Source of the DNA: Siphonodentalium dalli
Lineage: Eukaryota > Mollusca > Scaphopoda > Gadilida > Siphonodentaliidae
DNA length: 64,000 nt
NCBI GenBank assembly: GCA_032622095.1
Contig: CP136064.1
Coordinates: 218,066,205-218,130,204, forward strand
Direction of reading: 5' to 3'
Of the stretch, positions 46,782 to 59,133 are shown piece by piece. The position numbers were made by a program, and so were the translations under genes. The notes below the pieces were generated by a model. That model saw nothing but the letters and a program-made list of their open reading frames with translations. It ran no database searches and had not been told where the DNA came from. The stretch's first letter is position 1. The number at the start of each line of letters is the position of its first letter.

Positions 46782-47689
46782 GATAAGATGGCTGGTTCCT
46801 TTACTATTCCCTGGTTACCCGGAACACTCAAACAACTGATGCTATATTCGTCTGATATTACGATTTCGGAAGATCTTCCTCTGTTAGGAAGAGGACACCG
46901 CGAAATATCTGTTCTTTAAATTGTATAAATCCTTGCGATATATCTCTATATCACATTAAATTCCAAACAAGAAACGATTCGAAACCATCTCACGAAATTA
47001 ACTGGCTCTTTTATGACTTGTGGGAAGCTCCATAGTTTTTTTCCTAGCTTGTCATTTGATTCCTCTTGTATGCGAGTCGCGTTGTCTTTTTAATATCCGC
47101 CTCCCGTGTCGGTTTCCGATAAATCCAGCGTTATGGAATAAGAGTGCCAGTGTAACGATGACAAATGCCATCTGTCTGGAACGTCACGTCGATACTCGTG
47201 GGATCTCGGGATGACACTGAACCGAGTTATGCTTCCGTGTACAACTAAATGAAGCCGCTAGATGTCCCCACTTCTCCATCACATATTTGATTTCTTGTCA
47301 CACGAAATCCCCCGAGAGAGACAGAGGCGCCAGAGTGTGTTCTTCTGTATAGACTTCACAGGTTCCTAATATCCTAGACCTGCAATGGATGGAATCGAAT
47401 CCAAATTAGGAAATGTGAAGTGATATATGGCTAAATAAGGGACGCATCCTCGTATATCTGCTATGTCTACTCTCGGTCTGAGCTTTGAAGAACCAATTCT
47501 CGCGAAGTGCCTCCATAAATCTTATATACATATACGCCAGTACCATGCAGTAACCGTATTTTCACATATACCATTTAGGAGGAAGAGCATTGTGCTTATC
47601 CAATATAATGGTAGTTCCGCACTGTGTCAATATATGTTCAGACTGATACGCATCCCAACTCTCGGTGACAGGGCTTCCCTTTTAAGGAT
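46782..47689. other. Upstream region of the receptor gene
   Basis: This should hold the 5' UTR and promoter, or the end of a 5' intron. No TATA box or CpG cluster that I would defend, and no coding exon. Confidence 0.45.
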
Positions 47690-47815
47690 GTCGCCGTAGC
47701 CGAGGAGGTTATGTCGTGGATAAGATCATCGCAGCATGGTCAGTGACCCTATGTCGGTGTTATAACCCGCGCCTACCTCGTCTAGCCCCGGGTTATAACC
47801 CCGACATGTGCAAAA
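47690..47815 (+). repeat. Possible tRNA-derived SINE head with stem-loop
   Basis: GTAGCCGAGGAGGTTA resembles a Pol III A box in tRNA context. About 60 bases on, GGTGTTATAACCC and GGGTTATAACCCC form an inverted repeat with TGTCGG / CCGACA around it (47752-47812). The B box GGTTCGANNCC is not intact, so this is tentative. Confidence 0.35.
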
Positions 47816-49754
47816 TTCGAGGCCGATTTTCAAGCTTGATCTGAGTTGAGGGACATCTCAATTTGCCACTCCGATCGATACATGGCTATTTCGATAAGAA
47901 CTGAAAATATTTTCACGCTCACTGAACAAGGCACATTTGAAGCAATGGCCACTCATATTGATTCCGTGCCTCCATAAAACTGATATATAATATTTCAGAT
48001 TGCATAAACAAATTCTCATTTATTTCAGCCAAACCTTGGCTGTTTATTTCACAGGAGTTTCTGGGATAACCTGTGTGTCGGCTCAGAACATGCGTGCCAA
48101 TTAGGAGAACACGCGAAGGATTTGTGTAAATGTTAGCCCAAACGACATTTCGAAGTAACGACTGCTTTGTTGTTTATTTCGAGGAATAATACCGCATCAT
48201 ATGAATTCAGCCCAAATATATTGACAGGTGTCAAGGGTCAAACTCAAAACTGAGCAATAAAAAACTAATATTAATAAATACCGAGTATATTTAATTTAAC
48301 GCCAATGGGTCGTTTATGTGCGTTCAAGAGTGTATTTATGCCTAAAGCAAAGTGAAGTAACGATCTTAAAATGAATTGGCCGGTATATTGTATTAGTTAT
48401 CAGGGTTACCAGGGTCGTAGTTGTATAAATTACAATATATTTTTATGCTAAGATAATTGCGTGGTAATTTGTTTGCAATGGATTGATCGGTATTCAGGTC
48501 CCATATATGGAAATTCCAAATATGGAAAGTGACGTGCGCAAAACAGCTGCATCTGGGTCAGATATATTTATAGCGAAGAAATGTTGTCAAATTGCACGTC
48601 TGAATACGCGTCTTATTCTCACTTATACCGTGTTTATATCAGTTTTATTCTATGTGTTGTTGTGTATTGTATTACTTTGATCAAGGTTGCGCTTTTGTTA
48701 TTCTCACAAAAGGTAAATTTGATGCGTGTTTGATGCGTGTTTACATTTCAAAATTTCGTCGGCCATGTACAGTAACACTAACACTACATATCCTTAATTA
48801 CGAGACTAATTTATCGAATGAGGTCAAATTTTCGCATATAAGAAGACTCGTATGTTATTCTGCACCATTCTGACGAGTGCTGAAATTCGCATTATTTTCG
48901 TTTTTATCGAAAAATAATCGTTCTCTATGTAAATTTTTTCAACCAAAAAAAAATTCATTGTTTTGCCAATTTCAAGCTAGTTTATAGCATGGTCATGGCA
49001 TAATTTGACATAGCGAGTGTCGGTAGACGTTTCTTGAGTGTGCACAACAAATTTTGGTCCCAACGAAGCAGGCTAAAATCCTGAAATTTGTCAATTTTAC
49101 TTTGCGTGTGAAGAAAATATTCATTTAAACTTCCAAAATTGGTTGAAATATGCTCAACAACATTCAGTTGAATGGTGACATTATTTATAGTCACCGACTA
49201 ACTTCCACGATGAATCAAATTTGTTTTTATTGGTGACAATTATGTCGCGAGAGATAAAAATGTAAATTTTTTAAAGAAAATGTAAAATTTTAGCTCATTT
49301 TAAGACTTTAATTGCTTGTAGATCGGTGTTAATTATCTTCGTCAATGATGTCATGTCACGCTTGTTAATAATTCATTTGTTCGGAAATACTTATTGGGGG
49401 TCGAAATGTATAAAATTTAACTACCACCACTTCCAAAAACAACACCAATAAACAATAACGCTCTTTGTTCCATGCAATGGAAATGGCTATTTATTGTCCT
49501 GATATCAGTGATATAAATGAATGCCTAAAATTAGTATTATCCTGAAATAAATTTATGCCACTTTGGCGAACATGGGAACCACGGTACAATTTATGCCATT
49601 TAGGCACACTTCAGAGTGAAATCAGGGCTTATATTTCGGCGAAAATCCAAATCTAGATTCTCGTAAATATTCTCGCAAATTACCCTGGATTCTCGTGAAA
49701 AAGTATATATGGATTCTCGCTAAATCAGATGAAATATATGCCTTGGAAATATAG
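47816..49754. other. Intergenic, no recognised feature
   Basis: AT-rich. A phrase with GATTCTCGTxAA occurs three times at 49655-49725. AACGCTCTTTGTT at 49458 recurs near 34.8, 53.0 and 59.5 kb in either orientation. No exon seen. Confidence 0.5.
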
Positions 49755-52171
49755 CAAATCGTTTAATGCTTTAGAATTTTTGTTTTTCGGAGATTTATAT
49801 ATATGCTTAAAGACATATTATGGACTTGTTATGGACTTTTTCAGGTGCGAGAAATTGATAAGTTAGTGCTCAGGGACTTTGCCAAATCACTGAAATTTTC
49901 CAAAAAAATCTGCCACACCACTTCATAGAGAACATCGTCTGAACTACTCCAAATTGTAAATATTTACATCTCGATTCGGGGCGCAACTATCGGCTATAAT
50001 TAAACAAAAATGATTTCGCCATCGAGAGTCATTGCATTTAACTAATATATAAGAATGACGTTGTGTATCATCCATTTGGATTAATATTCGTAACGAATAA
50101 CTACTTTGAGAAAGATTATTCTTAATTTCTATTTGATCACTCTGCCCGGTGTCTGCCGGAGTGTTTCACATCACTTTAATCAAGGAAGACTGTTCAGAAA
50201 AACTGTATTTCAAGAAATCGTTTAATGCTTTAGAATTTTGGTTTTCGGAGATTTATATATATGCTTAAAGACATATTATGGACTTGTTATGGACTTTTTC
50301 GGGTGCGAGAAATTGATAAGTTAGTGCTCAGGCACTTTGCCAACCTGGGGAATTTTATCATTCTACTAACATCACTGAAAATTTCCCAAAAAATCTGCCA
50401 CACCACTTCATAGAGAACATCGTCTGAACTACTCCAAATTGTAAATATTTACATCTCGATTCGGGGCGCAACTATCGGCTATAATTAAACATAAATGATT
50501 TCGCCATCGAGAGTCATTGCATTTAACTAATATATAAGAATGACGTTGTGTATCATCCATTTGGATTAATATTCGTAACGAATAACTACTTTGAGAAAGA
50601 TTATTCTTAATTTCTATTTGATCACTCTGCCCGGTGTCTGCCGGAGTGTTTCACATCACTTTAATCAAGGAAGACTGTTCAGAAAAACTGTATTTCAAGA
50701 AATCGTTTAATGCTTTAGAATTTTGGTTTTCGGAGATTTATATATATGCTTAAAGACATATTATGGACTTGTTATGGACTTTTTCGGGTGCGAGAAATTG
50801 ATAAGTTAGTGCTCAGGCACTTTGCCAACCTGGGGAATGTTATCATTCTACTAACATCACTGAAAATTTCCAAAATAATCTACCACCCCACTTCATAGAG
50901 AACATCGTCTGAACTACTCCAAATTGTAAATATTTACATCTCGATTCGGGGCGCAACTATCGGCTATAATTAAACAAAAATGATTTCGCCATCGAGAGTC
51001 ATTGCATTTAACTAATATGTAAGAATGACGTTGTGTATCATCCATTTGGATTAATATTCGTAACGAATAACTACTTTGAGAAAGATTATTCTTAATTTCT
51101 ATTTGATCACTCTGCCCGGTGTCTGCCGGAGTGTTTCACATCACTTTAATCAAGGAAGACTGTTCAGAAAAACTGTATTTCAAGAAATCGTTTAATGCTT
51201 TAGAATTTTGGTTTTCGGAGATTTATATATATATGCTTAAAGACATATTATGGACTTGTTATGGACTTTTTCGGGTGCGAGAAATTGATAAGTTAGTGCT
51301 CAGGCACTTTGCCAACCTGGGGAATGTTATCATTCTACTAACATCACTGAAAATTTCCAAAATAATCTACCACACCACTTCATAGAGAACATCGTCTGAA
51401 CTACTCCAAATTGTAAATATTTACATCTCGATTCGGGGCGCAACTATCGGCTATAATTAAACAAAAATGATTTCGCCATCGAGAGTCATTGCATTTAACT
51501 AATATATAAGAATGACGTTGTGTATCATCCATTTGGATTAATATTCGTAACGAATAACTTCTTTGAGAAAGATTATTCTTAATTTCCATTTGATCACTCT
51601 GCCCGGTGTCTGCCGGAGTGTTTCACATCACTTTAATCAAGGAAGACTGTTCAGGAAAAATTGTATTTCAAGAAATCGTTTAATGCTTTAGAATTTTGGT
51701 TTTCGGAGATTTATATATATGCTTAAAGATATATTATGGACTTGTTATGGACTTTTTCGGGTGCGAGAAATTGATAAGTTAGTGCTCAGGCACTTTGCCA
51801 ACCTGGGGAATGTTATCATTCTACTAACATCACTGAAAATTTCCAAAATAATCTACCACACCACTTCATAGAGAACATCGTCTGAACTACTCCAAATTGT
51901 AAATATTTACATCTCGATTCGGGGCGCAACTATCGGCTATAATTAAACAAAAATGATTTCGCCATCGACTCGATGGCATCGAGAGTCATTGCATTTAACT
52001 AATATATAAGAATGACGTTGTGTATCATCCATTTGGATTACTATTCGTAACAAATAACTACTTTGAGAAAGATTATTCTTAATTTCTATTTGATCACTCT
52101 GCCCGTTGTCTGCCGGAGTGTTTCACATCACTTTAATCAAGGAAGACTGTTCAGAAAAACTGCATTTCAAG
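49755..52171 (+). repeat. 485-bp satellite, five tandem copies
   Basis: Units start with AAATCGTTTAATGCTTTAGA at 49756, 50215, 50700, 51185 and 51673. The lengths are 459, 485, 485, 488 and 499 bp. Unit 1 lacks about 27 bp (CAACCTGGGGAATTTTATC region); unit 5 has an extra ACTCGATGGCATCG. Identity between units is very high by eye. Short open frames span the joints but shift between units. Diverged relatives lie at 1397-1486 and, inverted, at 59.74-60.44 kb. Confidence 0.95.
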
Positions 52172-52240
52172 ATCACCAAACAACTTTCCTTTGTATGGCC
52201 ACCACATCTTTCCAAAGATGTACTTCTTCCATTTTGCTAT

Positions 52241-52530
52241 CAAAGACCGAAAAATGTCGTTAAACTAGAGATCCAAATACCCACTAAGGGCCCCTATATC
52301 TTGAAATATTAAAGACCGAGAATGTCGTTAAACTATAAAGACCGAAAAATGTCGTTAAACTATAGAGATCCAAATACCCCCTATATCTTGAGATATTATA
52401 AAGACCGAAAAATGTCATTAAACTATTAAAGACCGAAAAATGTCGTTAAACTAGAGATCCAAACATCCCGATCCCCTATTTTTTTTAGACAATTAAGAAC
52501 GAAATATGTCGTTACACCATTAATACATAA
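52241..52530 (+). repeat. Minisatellite AAAGACCGAAAAATGTCGTT
   Basis: The core AAAGACCGAAAAATGTCGTT plus AAACTA occurs six times, in places followed by GAGATCCAAATACCC and CCCTATATCTTGA. The larger unit is about 100 bp. It begins 70 bp after the satellite. Confidence 0.8.
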
Positions 52531-54637
52531 TTTGTGTTTATGAAAGTCTGGCACCCATTAGCAGTTTGTTTTCAGTACATTTTAATATTCATTGGAACGT
52601 AAACAATTATTCGCTGACAGAAATCATGTTAATATCGCCTTTCGTTACTGGTTTCCTCTACTCAAATATTTCTCACTGCTCAATACTTATAATTAAAAAA
52701 AATGTTCTGTGTTCTGTGTCACTTCTTAATAGCATTATGTATTCTGCTATTGGCAAGAAACAAAGTTGCAGTATACCTTAAAGGTACGAAAGGCCTTGGT
52801 GGGTATCCTGTGAACATATTTCCACCTGTCAAAAACCGCTGCAAACGAAAATAATATTCAAATATAGACATACTTTGTTAATATACAAATGAGAAATATC
52901 TCATAAACAGTATGTTATTGTCGTAAATTTGACGATTGTTTGACAAAGCATAAAAAGTTACTTTCTTGGTGTTTCTTTATATTATGATGGTAAACATAAA
53001 GAGCGTTCTTTGTTGCTCAATTCCTTATTTGGAAATAATAAAGAGCGTTTATACCATTTGTGTGTGATTAGCCAGTAGCATTGTGCTGCCTTCTATAACA
53101 CAATCAGACTCTTGTTTAGGTAAAATTTAGTAGGTCTTTATGTGAGCATGATGTTTACGCGATAGTGATCGTATATTTGAACCAATATGTATATGCCTTT
53201 TAATATTTTTCTGTTTACGGTGTTTGGAACAAATATGAATATTTTCGACAACTAAGCCCCCCTCGTCCCTTTAATATAATTAATATAACATCCCTCATCC
53301 AATAATCTCCAAATTGCATATCTAAGTTCAATCCTAGTTACACGTCACGCCGCCCCTCATCATTTGCCAATTGTACACCTTTTTTTGCTGCTGCTGCTGC
53401 AACTGTTCAATTTCTTTTAAAATTATTGAAAAAATGGCCCTCCCGCCCGCCGACATTTACTTCTGATTTTGTTTTATCATCGGTCCGCACCAAAATTGAG
53501 CACACGTCCCTATATAATATACCTATTTAAACCGAGTATACACGGTGGTGTAATAGATCAACCGTTAATTTAACCGTTTAGGTAGCATATTTCCACGTAT
53601 ACGTTATCACGACAAATCCCTGCTGATCTGTTATTAATGAACCAAACACTTAACATGTCAACACACTCTGGCCCGCCAATGCTACAGTGTATAAACGTAA
53701 CGGGGCAAATATGCACATTATATTGGCAGCTAACGAGAGCATTCATCATCGGCAATCTGCTCACCTCTTTTATCCGATACGATAGAAACTAAACGATTTG
53801 TTACTTCTAATTACCCGTACTTAATTACACTACTTGCGTGTTAATAAAGTACGACCCCATTACCACTAAATGTGAAACATGGGATTTAGAACATTAATAT
53901 TCACTCTTACATATTTCCACATTCAAGGTGTAATCGTATGTCAGTTGTAACGTTGTGAAACTGCAACCGAACTGAATTATTCTATGCTAAATAGTTCATG
54001 GCTGACCTGATGCATGCATCTTAGTTTTCTTGTATGATATGATCACGAAACTCTACACCGCTATATATGTGAATGATACATCAGGTTGATGTTACCACAG
54101 CAGACATATTCAGCCATGTATTGAGACTGTTATTAAAGGCACACTTAATGTTCGAAATTTCAAAATTTAATACACACACGCAATACATATCAATTAAAAA
54201 TTAATTTAATAATCGGATTTTTAAAGTGAAGGTTTGACCCGTATCGTTTGTATATCAATAGAAAGCATTGCACATAATTTTAATGAAACCCGAGTTGTTT
54301 CAATTGTTCACATCAGTAAAAGAATAATTAAATTAGATTATTAGCCAGGTTCAGATACCACCTCGTGTAACTTCTGACGTTCATAACTAAAGTAGTTGAG
54401 TTGTTGTATGGCGTCTTATATCATCAACGATAAGTGTCAGGGTATAGCATAACTTGTAGGCACAAGCATGTGTCAGAAATAAAACAAGAATAGAGAAAAG
54501 TATTTAAGCACACATCCGCTGTTTACCATTGGATAATGTCCCCACCATGACATGGTCTCTATAAATCCGAGTGTTAGACGTATACATTATATAGACTGAC
54601 GAAGTTTACCGCATAGTGAGTCGACGTGTCGATGTAC
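52531..54637. other. Intergenic, no recognised feature
   Basis: A (TGC)5 run lies at 53387-53402. The degenerate family I end AAAGGCACACTTAATGTTCG lies at 54137-54156. Nothing else is supported. Confidence 0.5.
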
Positions 54638-56671
54638 CATATGTAGCCATATGTTGTTGTGTAGTTTCCGGCCGCAGGCCGGTTAGGATGGTCGGAATGC
54701 ATTGTGCAGTTCCCTTCACCCTTTCTTTAATTCTTCGATGAAAATCGGTTGTTGAGGCTGTTGTATTTGGAGGCAAAGCAGTGGAAGCGTGGTGGAGGAG
54801 TCGAGGCTGTTGGATTTGGCTGTTGGTTGGCTTGGTTGACGGTTGTATGGGATCTAGATGGGTCTGTCGGTGTTGTCGATTTCTAGGATGGACTTAGTCT
54901 TTTTGGTGGAGAGCAGCTGGTTTCGTAGATGGAGTTCTTGGATGAGTGGGCTGTTGTCGATTCTGGCGAGGGTCTGGTTTCTGAGGTCGGTTAGTCGTTG
55001 TTTCATCGTAGGTATGTCTGCTGCGTCGTGGAGGGCTTGGATTGGTGTGAAGATTGGCTGATGTAGAGCGATGCGGAGAGCTTTGTTTTGGACTTTCTGC
55101 AGGGTTTCGATTGAGCTGTTGGAGGCTGCTGTTATGATGGGTGCGCCATACTCCATTACTGGGCGGACGTATAGTTTGAAGAGGTTGATGATGGTCTGGC
55201 TGTTGGTTCCCCAGTCGGTACCTCTGAGACAACTTAGCAGGTTTGTTCTTTTTCTGGCTTTGTCAGCGACTTTTTTGATGTGCGCGGCGAAGGTCATTCG
55301 TTGGTCAAGGGTGATTCCTAGTAGGATGGCTTGGTTGGATGGTTGAACGGTCTCGTTGTCTATCTTGATGTTGATAGTCTGTGTTGTTTTTCTCTGGTGG
55401 AATATGATGAGTTGGGTTTTCTTGGCGTTGAGTTTTATTCTCCATCTAGAGCACCATGTTGATAAGTCGTCGAGGGTCTTTTGTAATCGTTTTTGTAGGA
55501 TCCTGGGGTTTTTGTGTGTTGTCCAGAGTCCTAGGTCGTCGGCGAATTGTGAGATTTCTACGTTGTTTCTTGGGTTGGTGGGTATGTCATTGGCGTATAT
55601 CAGGAAGAGGAGTGGGCTGAGTACTGATCCTTGTGGGGTTCCGGCGCGTAGGAATACTGGGCTGGATGTGTCGTTGTTGATGCGGACGCTGAGTTGACGA
55701 TCTTGTAGGAAAGAGGATACTAGTCGTGTGTATTTTCGGGCGATGTTGAGCTGGCTGAACTTGTATCTTAGGCCGTCGTGCCATACGGAATCGAAGGCCT
55801 TCTCAACGTCAAGAAATACTGCAGCTGTTAACCAGTTTTTGCCAAGGGATAGTCGGGCGTCTTCAGCTAGTCGAACGATGTGTTCCATGCCTTCTTTGCC
55901 TTGTCGGTAGCCACGCTGCCACGGGTTGAAGAAGTTGGATGATTCAAGGTGCTCTCGCAGTCGGCTGCTGATAATTCTTTCGAATAGTTTCCCGGTACAT
56001 TGGAGGAGGCTGATGGGTCGATAGTTGTTGGGAATGGCGCGGTCTTTTTCTGGCTTGGGTATCATGATACCGACGGCGGTTTTCCATGCTGTTGGGAAGT
56101 ATCCAATGGTCAGGCAGGCCTTGAATAGAAGGAGTAGTCTGGCGAAGAAGGCTGGAGGGGCTTGTCGTAGGATGGCGTAAGTAATGCTGTCGTTGCCTGG
56201 TGCTGAGTTGCCTTTTCCCTTCTTTAGGTTAGATGCGATTTCGTCTTGTGTGATTGGAGATGCTACGGGGAAGACATCATCGTGGTCGTTGGTGGTATTT
56301 GGAAGTGGTTTGAAGAGGTCGTGGTTGTCTTTGATGTGGTTTTCTACAGTTGCTTTGAAGGCGTCGTCGTAGGCTGGGCCTTGGTGGGTGTTGTGGATTT
56401 TTTGGAGGTTGTCGGCGAAGGCTTCTGCTTTTTCTTTGTCTCCTGAGGTCAGACTGCCATCGGTTTTTTTGAGGGGTTTTTCTGTGCTGTTGTTGTTTTT
56501 TCCTGTGCCGGTAAGGGATTTGAAGGTGCTCCAGAAGTTTCTGTTCATTCTTTTATCGCCGAGTTCGGTTGTCGACCGCTGCCAGGATGCTTGTTTTTCT
56601 TTTTTGACTGCCGTTTTGACTTGTCTGTTCATGTTGTTGTAAAGATTTCGGTAGTACATATGTAGCCATAT
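54638..56671 (-). mobile_element. 5'-truncated Jockey-like LINE with perfect 15-bp target duplication
   Basis: CATATGTAGCCATAT flanks the insertion at 54638-54652 and 56657-56671. The element itself is 54653-56656, read on the minus strand. It starts in the middle of ORF2 and ends about 200 bp after the stop with ACACAACAAC rather than poly-A. The identical duplication and open frame suggest a young insertion. The strand is distinctly G-rich on + compared with the surroundings. Confidence 0.95.
54854..56659 (-). CDS. Jockey-like reverse transcriptase, truncated ORF2
   Basis: The 601-codon open frame has YRPISLL at 213-219, FLDVEKAFDSVWH at 282-294, GTPQGSVLSPLLF at 340-352 and the catalytic QFADDLGLW at 371-379, so all three catalytic aspartates are present. 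A C-terminal thumb-like region (MEYGAPIITAASN...) follows. No endonuclease, gag-like ORF1 or RNase H is present. The ATG at 56659 is made of the last bases of the target duplication, not element sequence, so this start is accidental and the natural protein began further upstream. Function if expressed: target-primed reverse transcription of LINE RNA (family knowledge); without endonuclease it is unlikely to move alone. Confidence 0.9.
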   Translation of the reverse strand: MYYRNLYNNMNRQVKTAVKKEKQASWQRSTTELGDKRMNRNFWSTFKSLTGTGKNNNSTEKPLKKTDGSLTSGDKEKAEAFADNLQKIHNTHQGPAYDDAFKATVENHIKDNHDLFKPLPNTTNDHDDVFPVASPITQDEIASNLKKGKGNSAPGNDSITYAILRQAPPAFFARLLLLFKACLTIGYFPTAWKTAVGIMIPKPEKDRAIPNNYRPISLLQCTGKLFERIISSRLREHLESSNFFNPWQRGYRQGKEGMEHIVRLAEDARLSLGKNWLTAAVFLDVEKAFDSVWHDGLRYKFSQLNIARKYTRLVSSFLQDRQLSVRINNDTSSPVFLRAGTPQGSVLSPLLFLIYANDIPTNPRNNVEISQFADDLGLWTTHKNPRILQKRLQKTLDDLSTWCSRWRIKLNAKKTQLIIFHQRKTTQTINIKIDNETVQPSNQAILLGITLDQRMTFAAHIKKVADKARKRTNLLSCLRGTDWGTNSQTIINLFKLYVRPVMEYGAPIITAASNSSIETLQKVQNKALRIALHQPIFTPIQALHDAADIPTMKQRLTDLRNQTLARIDNSPLIQELHLRNQLLSTKKTKSILEIDNTDRPI

Positions 56672-58562
56672 TGCGTGTATTCTGATTGATATATAGCGGG
56701 TGATGAAGCGATAGGTGGCCTCAGCTAAGTGATACTACCATGACGTCACACATCATGGCGATGATGAAAGCCTTGTCACATTGGCAGGTGAAATGGCCTG
56801 CCATTTCTTATTGCATAAAATAATCACCGACGTCTGCAAATTAGATCATTTAAAATTGATTGGATCGCACTGTCCGGCAATTATGCTCTTAATAAGAACG
56901 GGGTGTAATATTGTGGTAGCCAGGGGCGACAATCCGAGCTGGGACCGGAAGCAGACGCTGATATAACGCTCTACTAATCCGCACACGGGCTCATAGCCTT
57001 TTTCACAACAGAGGATTGATTAAAACGTATAATAGAATGTCGCCAATCATGCTTCGGAACGTGGCAATGCATCGAATCGGAATTATTTAAAAGCAATGCT
57101 TAGTCAGACACGTAACTGTATTTTGTGGGCGAATTGATGAATGTAAACGAGTAGAAATAACAAGAGCAGCGCAACTTGAGGTCCAATATGTGCCGTCCTC
57201 ACGTTCTTGCATAACAATTATAGCGCCAAAATGATTTCAGGAAGAAGTTGCCTGTCACAGTATGGGCTGGCGCGAATGGTGCTTGTGATTAAAGATGTCC
57301 CATCTGATTCGACACAATAACACTATCATGTCTCTATATTCATATTAATGGGAAGTTTCGATGGTTAGATATTGGTCTATAAATAGTCAAGATCTCTTCA
57401 TGCGTGCTTTTCCCTTAGATTGAGTGGCCAACATGACAAACGATCGCTTATGCACGGACCGAAGAACGAGTATGCACATGTACATTAACAGTGGATATTT
57501 GTACATTAAGCGTGGATATTGAATAGAGTTCTTAGAAACACGCGTTCATTCCCATTCTCGTCGTATCATTAGCCATGCCTATATATGTTACGAATGACAA
57601 TGATTGTATGGGCATGTTTCATTAGCTTGGAACTTGGAAGGTATTGGAAAGAGAAACATTTGCTAAGGAAGTGTTCTCCATACGCATGCCAGTGTGTAAT
57701 TGATATGGCGTTTAGTGTTCTAAAAGATGGGATCATTGATATATATTGTGTTCCCACCAATGGACTTCACTTGTTGATTCCGTTTGTAGGCATATATAAT
57801 AGATAGTTGGATGGGTCCCGGTATTATTACACGCTTGTTCCTGGAATTAAAATGTTCCTGTTGTGTCATATTTACGTGTGCCATACGCATTACGTTGATT
57901 CGTCTCAACCATGAAACCGGAACTATAAAATAAAAGCATCATCGCGTGACGAAAAAAACCCTGTATGTGCCCGAATAAATTAGAAGTCTTTTTTTAATAC
58001 ACGGATTCTAGGACGTGTGGCGTGTAATAAACACAGAACGATGCGTGTGTTAATGGGTCTGACAATACAGCACGAGTGCCAGCGCGGAATGATAGAACAA
58101 GTGGCACAACAAACCCATTGACATGCACGTGTCGTTCTGTATATTTATTAATCAGGTATATACAATACAATATGCCAAAAACGAATAGAGAATGTTCAAC
58201 GTAGAGTCAGCTTGAAAAGGCATGTACTTTGACCGCAACCTCCAATGGTTGTCCACGTGCCGATAGTTCATCGGACGTCTAAATCCAATTGGCGGTTTTC
58301 GCTCAAAAATACACCTTATATACTAATATTCGTTTTTTAATTTATTCAAGTGTCGAAATAGGTCGATAAATATCTGAAGTATCTTTATATGAGCATTATA
58401 TGTCCAAGAAAGAAAGATCAAAGTCATACAAAATACCACCTCGAACACGATGATCCGGTGTCGATCAAATATCGCGACATATGTATTCATTGTAATTCTC
58501 GAATCGGAAACTGAATAACGCGCAGCTTCCGGGGAAAAAAGCATATTGCGTTCGGAAACACT
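56672..58562. other. Intergenic, no recognised feature
   Basis: No exon or repeat that I can support. A tandem pair TGTACATTAACAGTGGATAT / TGTACATTAAGCGTGGATAT lies at 57479-57520. Confidence 0.45.
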
Positions 58563-59133
58563 TAACCCTTTGAGTGCCTATGCAGGTCGATTTTTGTATC
58601 AACCCATATACCCTGTGCCAATGCATTCTCTTATATATGCGAGTCGACCATAGGTCGCCTCGCATATATAAGAGAATGCATTGGCCTAACAATTTTTTGA
58701 GTACCTTTAATAATGATTTATGACATAAAATATGATTAAAATACCATAATTCAGCACCATTTGGAACGTCTGTGTCTCAGAAGGTGCCCATAAACTTGGC
58801 ATAAAGTAATAGAAAATAGCTGAAATCATAGAAACATTCTCCCCGTCTCGCTCCCAGAATGCAAACTAACTAAGATACAGAGTTATTTCCCTTCCATCGG
58901 AAATAATAGGCTTTGTAGTACAATCCAGGTGAAACTTAAACACAAAAACACGTCGGTACATCAACAAAAACAAAATGTCACAAAAACACGTCGGTACATC
59001 AACAAAAACAAAATGTTTACACCGGACAAGTTGATAATAGAATGTTTTGGAGCTTCCTCTTTCAAATCAAGTATAACATGGCATATATTTTATGTAATGT
59101 GATCTGGGGATTCGAAAATTAAGTGGGCCTTTA
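58563..59133. repeat. Mosaic of families E, A and I
   Basis: The left end of family E (TTAACCCTTTGAGTGCC to CAACCCATAT, 58563-58610) is cut by a complete family A hairpin (58617-58685). That is followed by a family I fragment (GGAACGTCTGTGTCTCAGAA to the end CGAAAATTAAGTGGGCCTTT at 59133). Inside the last part CAAAAACACGTCGGTACATC is duplicated at 58940-59010. Confidence 0.8.

Noticed and set aside
51119-51385. 88-codon open frame across a satellite joint
   Set aside because: The 485-bp period is not a multiple of three and the frame is not kept between units; no motif.
49755-52171. CRISPR-like regular repeats
   Set aside because: Long directly adjoining units without unique spacers, in a eukaryotic context.
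54858-56642. Many + strand open frames opposite the Jockey-like LINE
   Set aside because: Antisense shadows of the C-rich coding strand; none shows a domain.
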